This document shows, piece by piece, positions 11,525 to 22,008 of a stretch of 64,000 nucleotides of DNA. Position 1 is the first letter of the stretch, and each line of letters opens with the position of its first letter. The DNA lies in the NCBI GenBank assembly GCA_037178855.1, contig JASJZC010000005.1:10540001-10604000 (forward strand), written 5' to 3'. The DNA is from Oscheius sp. JU75 (lineage: Eukaryota > Nematoda > Chromadorea > Rhabditida > Rhabditidae). Made by a program: the position numbers and the translations under genes. Under the pieces are notes generated by a model. That model saw only the letters and a program-made list of their open reading frames with translations. It did no database searches and was not told where the DNA came from.

Positions 11525-11806
11525 ATGGACGAGCCTTCAAACTCTCAACCAAAACGAACTGCCTCTGTTTCTCACCCCATTGTCAAGGACACTGTCTGTT
11601 TTGATGACTACGCTGAATTCTGTCCCTACTGCAAAGTAGCAGTGCAGACGAGGCCAAGATTTGTCTCAGGAACAATCACCAGGATTTTTATCTGTTTCGG
11701 CCTAATTTTCCCTCCCTTCTTGTACTTTCTTTTCGCCGAAAGTTTCAAAGATGTCCATCACTATTGTCCGCGTTGCAAGAACCTTATTGCTATCAGAAGC
11801 ATATGA
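11525..11806 (+). CDS. LITAF-like protein, short paralogue
   Basis: About 93 residues with the same architecture as its upstream neighbour: FCPYCKVAV, a hydrophobic stretch rich in Phe and Leu, then HYCPRCKNLIAIR. The N-terminal tail is short and lacks the PPxY motif. The start at 11525 follows an acceptor (TTTCAG at about 11518), so it may be trans-spliced or have an unseen first exon; an in-frame ATG also exists at 11462. The stop is only 4 bp from the stop of the convergent Sre gene, so the two 3'UTRs must overlap. Confidence 0.85.
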   Translation: MDEPSNSQPKRTASVSHPIVKDTVCFDDYAEFCPYCKVAVQTRPRFVSGTITRIFICFGLIFPPFLYFLFAESFKDVHHYCPRCKNLIAIRSI

Positions 11807-11810
11807 ATCT

Positions 11811-13432
11811 TTATATAGATCGTATCCGCTTGTTTTTGGTCCCCTCTCTTGAGTAAAACTTGTCCAAGGGCTCGTCCCATTGCTGCCGCAATTTCACGAA
11901 ATACACCTGTGTCGCGTCCTGCTCTTGAACTTTGGACCTGGAGCCTAATACGAAAGACTTGAATAGGTTGAGCATGTAATCGTTGAAAGCTATTGTCAAC
12001 AACGGAATCAAGAATCCGCAACTGAAGAAAATGTTATATGGTTTGTATAAATAATACAGGGAGACAGAGTCAAAACTTACAATGCCACTAGACAGTTGAA
12101 CAATGCATCGAATAGTTGAGTAGTTTCTAGTCCAAGCACTTCTCTGGCAATGTCTAAAGTCGATGCCAAATAACAGCCAAATAGGAAGAATGACAAGAAT
12201 GCTAGTCCGACTAAGGCATTCTTCATCAAATTGAAACACCAAAGATTTTCCTGGAGTTGAAATCGTAAACTAAGAGTATAGGTATGTTTTGAACTTTTCC
12301 CAATTTGACTCAAATCTCTTAAAATTGCCGTAGTTTTGTAATAAGACTGGAGGAAGAGCTGAAAATGACTGAGTTTCAATTTTTGTCGACATTCTTACCA
12401 TTACCCCACAGCCAAGAATGACACCTCCAACAGCTTCGAGGACAGGGATTGGTAATAGTTCTGAAAAAGGGATCAGCATGGAACGACAGGATAGTTAACC
12501 AAAAGTGAAGAGGGTAGCAGCTACTGCAGATACTGTTACGATTGAGAAGCATAGTATGAAAGGGATCCAGAGTCTACGAACTCTTTCGTAGTCTCTAATG
12601 TAGTACATGGCTAGTTGACGTTCTAAGGAGAACCAGAAGGTTCTGAAAGCTAGAGGGTACAGAAGGACAATAAAAACTGGACTGGAGATAAAACCTATGA
12701 TGTCAAGGATGGTTCAACCTTGTTCACAACAGAATTTTGCATTATTCCTTTAATCTCCCTCTGAATCCTGTCTCTAAACTTGAGGCACTATACCCAACTC
12801 CCTGTCATTCCTCTCTGGTAACCTGACCACGTAAACTCGCCGAAACAATGCCATCGCAACAATAGGCTATATCTATCACCCTGCCCTGTTTTCGAGCTTG
12901 TAATACACTTTTCTCACTGTGCTCAGTAGTTACTGAATGTACCGGCGATACGGTCAAGAGTCAAGTTAATGGTCAAAACTCCAAACAGTTCTGTCATCCA
13001 ACTCAACCCATGTTATGACTCCAAACTAATCAGAACTCACACTGTTAGAGCAATTATGAAAAAGTAGCATCTCAACCACGATGCAATTACAATTAGGTTG
13101 TTTTGTCCTGGATCCGATACACAAGATCGGACGTGGGTTCTGTTGCAATTCGGAGCAAACTGTTGTTTCAGTACTCCACTCTCAAAACTAATAATGACCA
13201 ATCTTCCCAAGCCAAATGGGAGATACTGTGGTATCAAGAATATTCCCAAAACCTACAAAAAGTCGTAGTTGTAATGTTGTCTAACCTTCAAATTAATGTG
13301 AGCTCGTACACGAGTAACGAAAACGACAAAGACGGTGAATAGGACGAAATTAAAGAGGATACAGATAGATTCCAATATAAACCAGACGCATAGTTTGGAT
13401 GGGAAGAGGGGTGTTATATAGAAGAGTCGCAT
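11811..13432 (-). CDS. Sre-family chemoreceptor (copy C)
   Basis: Predicted class e sensory receptor on the minus strand. Six exons: 13286-13432, 13041-13252, 12500-12642, 12399-12460, 12081-12358, 11811-12021. Motifs: RVRAHINLK, SLERQLAMYYIRDYER, TLSLRFQLQENLWC, FNDYMLNLFK and QVYFVKLRQQWDEP. Splice positions match those of copies B and D. It is convergent with the short LITAF gene. It diverges more from A and B than they do from each other, by inspection only. Confidence 0.88.
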
Positions 13433-14048
13433 AGGTACGAGCTGCTTTGTAAAGGCCAGCAGGTTGACTATTCACACCTGTCCTCTCTCACTCTCTCTCT
13501 CAGTGGGAATTCATTGGATGTGACGGTGAAAATAAACAGCTGGGTGTTTGGTGCAAATCTTTGCTGTTTCGTGTTCTCAGAGGAGTCTCGGCAGAGGACC
13601 AATTTGGGCACTAAGTTTTAATCCTCCAGGTATCGCGAATGGTGCAAAGTCGAGACAGATCAAAGGTTTGAGCTTTTCAGAAAATGGCTGGAATGGAAAT
13701 GTACACAACAGGCTCATCTCTTAATACCCAATCTTGCCGCTACTCTTCGTCTAATTCTTTCAAGTTTCATTCTGCTCCCGTCTTGCTTATTAAGCCTCTT
13801 CTCCTGTCTCTGGTAACCGTATTCGCAATCCCCCGATCCTGTCCTTCTCTTGATTCCCTTTTTTCTCCAACTCTTGTTTTCCCAGTTGAGGTTCGAGCTC
13901 AGGGTCAACCAAAAAGGGAGCGACAAAACATAATCTTATGCCGCAGTATTGCATCGTCTGTCAACGCTGATCTGGCTTACGATTTTCCACCACAAAAGAC
14001 AATACGTAGCTTGAAAAAGTTCATTGATAATTGAGGTATTGTTCTCTT
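13433..14048. other. Intergenic spacer between copy C and the minus-strand channel gene
   Basis: A plus-strand frame at 13684-14034 follows a TTTTCAG, and a minus-strand frame overlaps it. Neither has a recognisable domain or a biased composition. I see no supported gene. Confidence 0.4.
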
Positions 14049-17000
14049 CTATGTCTGCTTTGGCTTGCACGTAATAGAGAAAATGACTCGGAAGATGGCT
14101 ACAGCAATCTCTACAAAGGTCATGGCACAGATTCCCATCAGAACTCCCAACAGGCCGCCGAGACTTCCAATCAGGTCGTTTAGCTGAAATTCAGGCTTTC
14201 TGTCCCTGTCTCTAGGCTCACCGTCATGGTCGGCGCCTCCTGGAAGAGGTTATATATCAGCTGTGGCTTGTTGATGATCACAGTGACAGTGTCCGAAGTG
14301 TTCCCTTGACAGTAGGTCAGATCTTGACCGCTCTGTCCCAGACAGTTCGGACTGAGGAATCTGTAGTCGCCCTTGGACCAGGTGATCTCGTAGTCGGTAT
14401 TGGAACACGGGAGGGGACAGACACAGCTTGGCCACCCCGATGGGTCTCCCTTTTCAGCGACCGCGTCGTCAATGCAGGTCACTGAAATTGACTCTTTGAC
14501 AAGAAAGGACAGAAAACTGACTGTTGGAAACAACACAAGAATCTGCGTCGGATGGCATCGGGTATCTGGGATCCATACAGTCACAGGCCTCTTGAATCAT
14601 GTCCTGGTAGCAGGACCTCAAACAGCCATCGGTTGTGTAAGTTCCAGGGAAGTAGAAGGCTTTGACTTCAGAGATGTCCTTGACACAGGTACCGTACTGG
14701 TTTCCAAGACGGGTGTATTCGTTCTGAAGAACAGTTGACTCCCGCTCTCTATCTCTGTCTCTCTGTCTTTTTGTTTATCTGTCTCTCTGCCTCTGTATGG
14801 AGCCATTGGAAGTCTCACGGCCCGCTTCCTCTCGATATCTTCCCTCGCCAGCAAACAAGCGCACAGCTATTGCAGAGATATTGAGCTCGGAACCGTACCA
14901 ACATGCTATTCATCCCCGGTCTAATGTTCCCCGAGGAGAGTTGTTGAATGTTTACTAGTCCGCGAAGTCTAGACGAACTCGACACGATATCGTGCAATGA
15001 ATACACTATGGTTATGGCAGAAGCATTCTCTGTAGCCCATATATAGTTACGTGATGCCTCCACTCTGGCTTTCCCCTTTTGCCCAAAAGCGGGGAACGCC
15101 GGAGGCAACATTACTCTGAACTGTATCTACCTGTCCCTCTGTGTCCCTGGCTCTACGTCTCTCTGTCCTCTGACTTCCTACCTCTCTGCTCCTTTGTCTC
15201 TTTACTACTGTCTTTCTGCCTCTCATACTCACCCTATGAGGGAAGAACATGACCTCACTGTTCGGCTCGGCATTGTACCGGATCGACTCGGACATGATGT
15301 AGTCAGTTTGAAAGTGAATGAAAACCAGGATAGCTGCAGTATCTGTCCACTTGGCGTACTCATCCTGGTTCAGTTTGAGACGGGCTCTTAGACCTGAAAG
15401 AGCCTGATTTGGCCTAGTCTGTCTCTGTCATTGTGGCTGTCAATGTACCGTACCTCCTTCATACTCTGAGGACCGGACGTTATACTTCCTACTGTTGTTG
15501 AAATGATTGAAAGTAAAACAATTGCCCAGTACGACATCGTTCCATTGGTAGAAATCTTTCCTAGAAGAACAAAAGTTCCATGAATGGGATGTAACCTACT
15601 CCAAGTCCAGTTCCTTCTCTTCAAAAGCAGCACTAGAGAACATGTCATCAAACTGCCAGCTCATAGCTGTCCGATTCTCTTCGGGCAGGGTTCCGATCAT
15701 GAAGGGAACCATGTCTGAGATCTGGGCTGGAGTGGCGAGAAGACCTTGGAGGATCTGGAACCAGTAGTCAGAGAGCCTGCCTCTGTCTCTGTCTATCTTT
15801 GTCTCTCTCTCTTACCGGTAGCATAGTCATGTCCATTCTTCCATAAATTGTTTCCATAACTTGTTTGATGATCACATCTGAACCCTATGTCTTTTTCGAA
15901 ACCAGGTAAACTCACTCAGATCACAGTAAGTATCAGTCCACTGCTTTGAACAGTTACAGAAGACTCCTCCGATGGTCTCATTAGTTCCACTGATACATAC
16001 GGCTCCAGGATCCTTCATATTACACTGACTAGCCACTGAATTTCCATTGGCGTCTTTGAGGGTCTTGTTGCAGTAGTTGATAACTGGGCTCTTGATTTGG
16101 ATTTGTGCCTGGCGTACTCACTTTTCTCGCAGTTAGTACCCTCAGTTCCAAAGGTACAGGCACAGCTGTACCCTCCAAAGAAATGAGAACAATTGCCACC
16201 GTATTCGCAAGGATTATCCAGTTCAACACAGAAGTTTCGCTCTGGAAAAAGTTTTAGGAGCAGAAGAGCCTCTGTTCCTCTGTCTTTCTGTCTCTCTCTC
16301 TCTTTGTCTCTTTGTCTCTTTGCTTCTCTGTCTCTCTATTGCTCTTACCATCACCACACAAAGTCCCAGTATACCCTGGGGCACATTGACACTCCGTGTA
16401 GATTTCAATCCCAGTTCCCATATTTATACAGGTCCCATTGATGCAAGGATCCGCATATTCACAGACATTGATATCTGAAATCAGTTTCCAGCCTTCTCCC
16501 CCGTACTGTCTCACCAGCACAATTGGTTGTCGGATTGTAGTACTTCAGGCAATGGCAGATGGGTCCCGAAGCCGTGTCCTCACAGGTCCCTCCGTATAGA
16601 CATGTCGTCGTCGGGCATTTCAGAGCCACTGAAAAATTCTACGGTAAGAAGTTTGTGGCCTCTATTTCCGCCTGGTGCACTCTCTCTCGTCGCCCTAGGC
16701 GACCAAGTTTTTCTACGGGGGAGGCAGAGACAAAAAGAATAAACATCTTGGACAGCGTCTCTCGCGCCGAATGAATAAGTTAAAGGGCATAGTGGAGTAA
16801 AGAGGAGGAAGTGAGACTGAGAAGTGATCAGAGACCGGATTCTGACAGTATACAGGGACAGAAACTTACCTTCACAATTCTCTCCAGTATACCCAGTACC
16901 GCAGGCACAACTATAACTCGACTGATCCGCTGCAGGAGTACATGTTCCATTACCACACTTTCCGAGACAGATGTTATTCTCTGAAACTCTTGTGTACCAT

Positions 17001-18788
17001 CTATTCAATTTTCCCTACTTGTACAAGCAGTCGTCCCATTGCCTGTATAGGTTGGTGAGAGACAGAGACACATAAAGCCGTTTGCAAAAGCTCCTCCGGG
17101 ATTAACAGAGACACATTTGCCGCCTCCTGTCGCAGTTTGACAGAAGTCACTAGTGTACAAAGAGGTCTTGTTGGTACAGCCAAAAGTGGCAGGCCCTGAA
17201 AGGAACTTTATCGGGGTTACAATAAGTTGTCTTTGTCTTTCTGTCACTCTCTGCCGTACCTATTGGAGGATTGATGGAGACAATGACAGACTCATTGGCT
17301 AATCCGCAATGTTCCTTGATTCCTTTCGAATAATCATTTCCTGGACATCCGTCGTCATTTAAACTCTTGTCGCAGTTATTTTTCGTGACATTTGGAAGAT
17401 TGTTCTTGTTAGACAAGTAGCACGTGTCGTTGATCAGGCCTGTAACAATGTCAATCTGTTATCCTGCCAACTGACTAGTCATGGTCCACGGCGGTATTTT
17501 GGTGCTGGATGTCAGGAGGGCTTGGCACTTGGTATTTGTCATACTATCACTTTGGTGTGCCTCATAGACGGAAGAAACTGACAGGACACTTTGATCAAGC
17601 TCCAGACAAAGGGTAGTATCGATGGTGGAGTCTGAAGTTAGAGTATAGTACTCTAGACACGTTCAAACCATAGGAATAGGTCCAGAGTTCACAGTTCCGA
17701 CCATAGTAGCCGGAATTGCAGGTACAGAGGTAGTTCTGGTGGTTCAGAACATCTGAACAGGTTCCCTGACCGCTACAATCGATTCCAAGACAGACGTTCT
17801 TGTCTAAAGCGTCGCGTTACTGTAGTAGCTGTCCCTCTATTTCTCTGTTATTCTGTCTCCTTGTGTAATTGTATTTCTGTCCCCATGTCTCTGACTTTCG
17901 GACTTTGTGTCTCTCTGTTCTTTGTCTCTCTGCCTCTCTGTATCTATGTCTTTTTCTCCCGCTGTCTCTCTATCACGCTGTCTCAGGGTATTTATGTCTT
18001 TCTGTCTCTCTGTTTCTATGTCTCTGTCTCTCTATCTCTTTCTGAACGTACAAGTACAATCCTGGTCAATATACCCAGCCGGACAGTTACAGGTATAAGT
18101 CGTATTGTCAGTGCTGTCACACTTTCCTCCATTTTGGCATGGGTCAACGACGCAGGGATTCGTACTTACTGAAATGGTATCTCTTGTTCAGAAGCGACGT
18201 TCGCTTACCCATAGCACAGTCTGTCCCTGTCCAACCAGGAGCACATTGACAGACTGCTCCCAAGTCTGTAGCGGTACAGTTGAACTGTATCGCGTTGTCA
18301 CACGGGAATGGGTCACATGGATCAATTTCTGGAAACTGTAGATTCAAAAAGAGAATTTCAAGAATCTACCTGTCGCACAGTCTGAACCAGTCCACCTTGG
18401 TTGACAGACACAGACACCCGGAGATGTACAGGAATAGCTTCCTGTATCTTGCGGAGCAGCTGGATTCAGGGAACAAAGACCGTAATTCTGGCATCCATGA
18501 GGCGGATAGTCTGGATCATCAACAATTTGGGATATGAGGGAGGGAAAGACGACGAGGAGCAGCCAGAAGAAACGCATTTGTCGAAATAGATGACCTCCTG
18601 GGCGGGACTCTTTTTGCTGGCTGGAAAATTATTCATGGGGGTGAAGAAATTGGTCCAGGCAACCGATTTTTGGTCTTTGCCTGTAGAAAATGGACATATC
18701 CGCAGCAAAACAGAAAGACAGAGAGACAGAAATACAGAGAGATTGAGAAGCTGAGGAGACAGAGAGAAAGACCTCGAAAGTCGTCCAT
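14049..18788 (-). CDS. EGAS-type DEG/ENaC channel with about ten EGF repeats
   Basis: Near-complete paralogue of the channel at the left edge. From the N-terminus: a short first exon (18773-18788), a membrane-span exon (RFFWLLLVVFPSLISQ near 18570), four EGF-like units (17640-18550), a spacer homologous to the first exons of the left-edge gene, about six more EGF units (15900-17190), then the ASC domain. The ASC domain has GNCFTFN near 15520, CLRSCYQD near 14610, SCVCPLPC near 14420, and the second span GGLLGVLMGICAMTFVEI in the last exon (14049-14183). About 20 exons. The exon frame changes just before the first span (18575), so the N-terminus is uncertain. Many introns consist of GACAGAGA-type repeat. 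Predicted cation channel; ligand unknown. Confidence 0.85.
17820..18050. repeat. TCTCTGTC repeat tract inside an intron
   Basis: Degenerate reiteration of TCTCTGTC (GACAGAGA on the gene strand) filling almost all of one intron of the minus-strand channel gene. It is one of the longest of the many such tracts in the window. Confidence 0.8.
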
Positions 18789-18984
18789 CCTGGTCCAAAG
18801 ATCCTCTTACAGCAGCTACTACAGATCCCTCTATTCGTTTGCAATGCTCAATATGCTGTCCTCTCCTTCAGTAACATGCCTGAAAACTGACAAGAATCGA
18901 AAGGTGTACATAGATTTTTTTTTTTTTTTTACAAGTTTTGACAAAAAAAAAACCGATCCCTCAACACCTCTGGATTACTCGGAA

Positions 18985-19102
18985 CTATCCCAGACCCTAA
19001 TCAAGATAGATAGATCTGTCCCTGTCCAACCAGGAGCACATTGACAGACTGCTCCCAAGTCTGTAGCGGTACAACTATCCGAGACCCTAATCAAGATAGA
19101 TA
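18985..19102. repeat. EGF-exon fragment inserted between 29-bp direct repeats
   Basis: CTATCC(C/G)AGACCCTAATCAAGATAGATAG occurs twice. Between the copies is about 60 bp (CTGTCCCTGTCCAACCAGGA onward) nearly identical to 18208-18275 in the second EGF exon of the neighbouring channel gene. Flanking duplication around a templated insert suggests repair-associated copying rather than transposition. Confidence 0.8.
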
Positions 19103-19734
19103 GAGTACGGTTAGCGAAAAATGGCACGAAAGAGTTGGACAGCGATATTAGAAGAAAGTTGCAAGTTTTGAGCAGAAGAGTGACATATGAGAAAGATAGA
19201 AATACCAGACCTTGGGTAGCAGAAGACGAGAACACAGCAGCACAAGCAACGAACTGACGATCCAACTTACTGGAAGCGAGCAACTCTGGAAAACTTGACA
19301 GGACTTCACAAGTCGAAGACAAAGGAAGCTGTAAGTGAAACGGGGAAAGATTGGATTTGACAAGTCAGGCAGATGTTCGTACTTTCTGCTTTAGATATTA
19401 CCAGCCGTCTACGACGGCTTCGCCGCCTCTTAGTCTTGACTTAGCATTGACAGCAGGCGGCTTCGCCGCTTCTCCAATAATTTAAATTCCCAAGTTTCCC
19501 CTAAAGCTGACTTGTCATCTTAGTTCTTGATATGCCAGCTTTTTTTTCGCGATGACGCACGGACGGACGGACACCATTGCGCTTTAGTAGTATAGAGATC
19601 CTTTGGAGATTGCCTTTTCTCTTGTTTTCCTACCAGTTCCCCATTATTATCTCCTATCTGAACACCTGCTCTTTTTCACGCCCTTCCTGCATTAATTTCA
19701 TCCTCACGTCGGTCATTGTGCTCTTATTGGCAGC
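19103..19734. other. Intergenic spacer with GC-rich direct repeats
   Basis: GGCTTCGCCGC occurs twice (about 19407 and 19461), followed by an ACGGACGGACGGAC run at about 19558. This could be a decayed repeat element. No gene is seen. Confidence 0.4.
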
Positions 19735-21454
19735 ATGCTCCAATATATTATACCTTCTTCGTCAGCACAAGTCCAACTCCGGGCTTTATTTATTATTGAA
19801 GCAGCCTTAATTTTCCTGAACATGATATTGTTCGCATGGATGCTCGCAGTTGCTTTTCGAATCCAGATCCATGTCAATTTGAAAGTATGTCAGAGAGACA
19901 GAGACAAAATTGCTCTCTTTCAGGTCCTGATCCTACTGGTTATGATCCAATACTACATTTCTCTGACCTCTAGACTGGGTATAATCTGTCTGGAATCGGG
20001 CCTCTTTGGCCCTCCACTACCAGAGACCCACTGGCTTCCAATATTTCTCAGCTTTTCGCGATGCTATCACATGACATTGACTCTTTCAACGTGAGTTGTA
20101 ATCATTCCAACCAATGGTTAACTATGTTATAGGCCGCTCTGGCTGTATCTTGAACGCTCACTGGCCATGTACTTCATTCGCGATTATGAAAAACAGCCAC
20201 GCAGGTGGATTTCTGTCGTGCTGACAGTGGTTTCCTCGTTGTATTCGCTGTCTGGGAGTGCTTCTTTCACGTTCAGTGAGTCAGTCTCTGTCATTGTGAA
20301 CTCTTTCAGACTGGCAGGACTGGGAACACCTTGTCTTCCTTGCCGGGATTACTGGAATCATCGGTTGCATAGTGAGTCATTAGCCCTACTGCTATCATCT
20401 TAAGTGTTCAGCTCTTCTACCGTCTAAAAATCCAAGTCGAGAGACAGTATGCTGAACTAAACCAGAGGCACAGAACCTGTTCTCTACCGTACTCTTTGAG
20501 CATACGCTTTCAGCTACAGGAGAACATTAGATCTACAAAGGTTGGTTCTGGTCTACAAAGCCATAATTTTATTGGTGACCATATATCCTTACTAGAGTCC
20601 CTCGAACATAGAGTTCTTCTAAAAACAGTGCTCAGCATACATAGAACACTTAGGTAGCACACGTCCTTCTCCACTAATTAGATACCATGTTCGTAGTTAT
20701 CGTCAATTATGTGACATTCTCGTACAAGGGTAGAGATCGAGTTCTTGAGTCTCTATGCAGTTAGAAATGTCAAAAATTCTCTTTCAGCCTTAACTTCTAG
20801 CTCAAGTAAGAGTAACCGGTAACACGCTGACAATGCAACCTGTAAGCTAAAGAGCTGGTCAGCAAAAAATGATCACAATCTATGGGTGAATAGACATGTT
20901 ATGTCACTACCCACTCGCAAAACCTGCAACCATTTACCACCTCAGGACCTATACTTTAGTTTACTAGTCCACTAGATAGATTCAATGAATGTGGTGGGGC
21001 AAAAAAGCAGACACTCTTGACGGAAGCTATAGCAGACTCTAGACTATCCCTCCAATTTCTAGAAACTTCAGGATGAACCAATGGATACCACACGATTCCA
21101 GATAATCGTCCACGGGATAGTAGCCCTCGGTACTATTAACGTAGCCGGCTTTGTCTTCTTCTTCCTCGCTCACGCGCACAATGCCAACATATGGTTTGGT
21201 AAGAAGAATGTCCAGCTCCTTGACGTCTGCTTCAATCTCTACGTCACTGTGTAAGCGTACCTATTAATTACTTAGTAGAAAGCTTCAGAAACGGAGTAAT
21301 AATAGCTGTCGGCATGCTCTATCACAATGACTACATAATCTCCCTGGTTCGGAGCATGATGCTGGGAAATCCGAAGCCCTCGGCAAGGAAAACTGACGAT
21401 GGACAGGTTTATTTCTTGCAGCTCACACAGCAGTGGGCTGCCACGCTTGTATAG
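19735..21454 (+). CDS. Sre-family chemoreceptor (copy D)
   Basis: Predicted class e sensory receptor. Seven exons (19735-19884, 19924-20090, 20133-20275, 20310-20371, 20412-20540, 21072-21250, 21289-21454) join in phase. Motifs are the most divergent of the four copies: RIQIHVNLK, LERSLAMYFIRDYEKQPRRW, YSLSIRFQLQENIRS, YHNDYIISLVRSM and GQVYFLQLTQQW. Intron 5 is long (531 bp) and repeat-free, while intron 1 contains GAGAGACAGAGAC. The C-terminus ends soon after TQQW, without the basic tail of copy A. Confidence 0.88.
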
Positions 21455-21637
21455 GAGTGGTATCTTTTGGGAGGCACTTGGTGCTGCTAGTTTGCATGTA
21501 TAAATGTTTCTATTGTTCCCGAGTGATAGGGAGACAGTGACAGAAAAGTACGTGAGGGTAACCGTAGCCGGAACGGGATAGGGAGAGACAGTGAGTGTCT
21601 TAGAAAACCTCACTTGCCCTCTCCAACATAGTGCCAG

Positions 21638-21841
21638 TCTTCTAAGATTCCTGAAAGTCGTGGCAGTAATGGACTGGATGGTCACGTGGCCAAAAGATAT
21701 TTCTTCGTCCAGATCGAGAGAATGCTGAACAGTAACGCACGAGGGACTGTCTCGATGTATCCTGCTGTGAGAAAATTGGATCAGTGGAACAAGGCAAGGC
21801 TCAAGAAAACATGGGCTGGAGAGGACAAGGCTACCATATAA
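21638..21841 (+). other. Possible orphan terminal exon
   Basis: From a GCCAG acceptor to a TAA the frame is open for about 67 codons. It begins SSKIPESRGSNGLDGHV, continues YFFVQIERML (a distant echo of the Sre VYFVQLEQQW motif), and has a Lys/Trp-rich tail. No upstream exon in frame was found. It may be a remnant of another receptor or a small gene. Confidence 0.25.
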
Positions 21842-22008
21842 AGGCGAAAGTGTCCAGTCGGGAACCTCGGAAATGACAAACCTCCGACACCTAACACCCC
21901 TTGATTTTCAACCAAATTCGCTGATTTATGGCCTGTTTCTGTAGAAAAGTACAGAAAAAAGGTAGCAACCAAATCGTAATCTTTATAGACAAAAAAAATC
22001 AAAACAAA

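Noticed and set aside
13684-14034. Plus-strand 116-codon frame after a TTTTCAG
   Set aside because: The opposite strand is also open here, composition is not protein-like and it lies in a spacer between two well-supported genes.
17820-18050. CRISPR-like or satellite array
   Set aside because: The units are 8 bp, degenerate and without spacers, in a eukaryotic intron.
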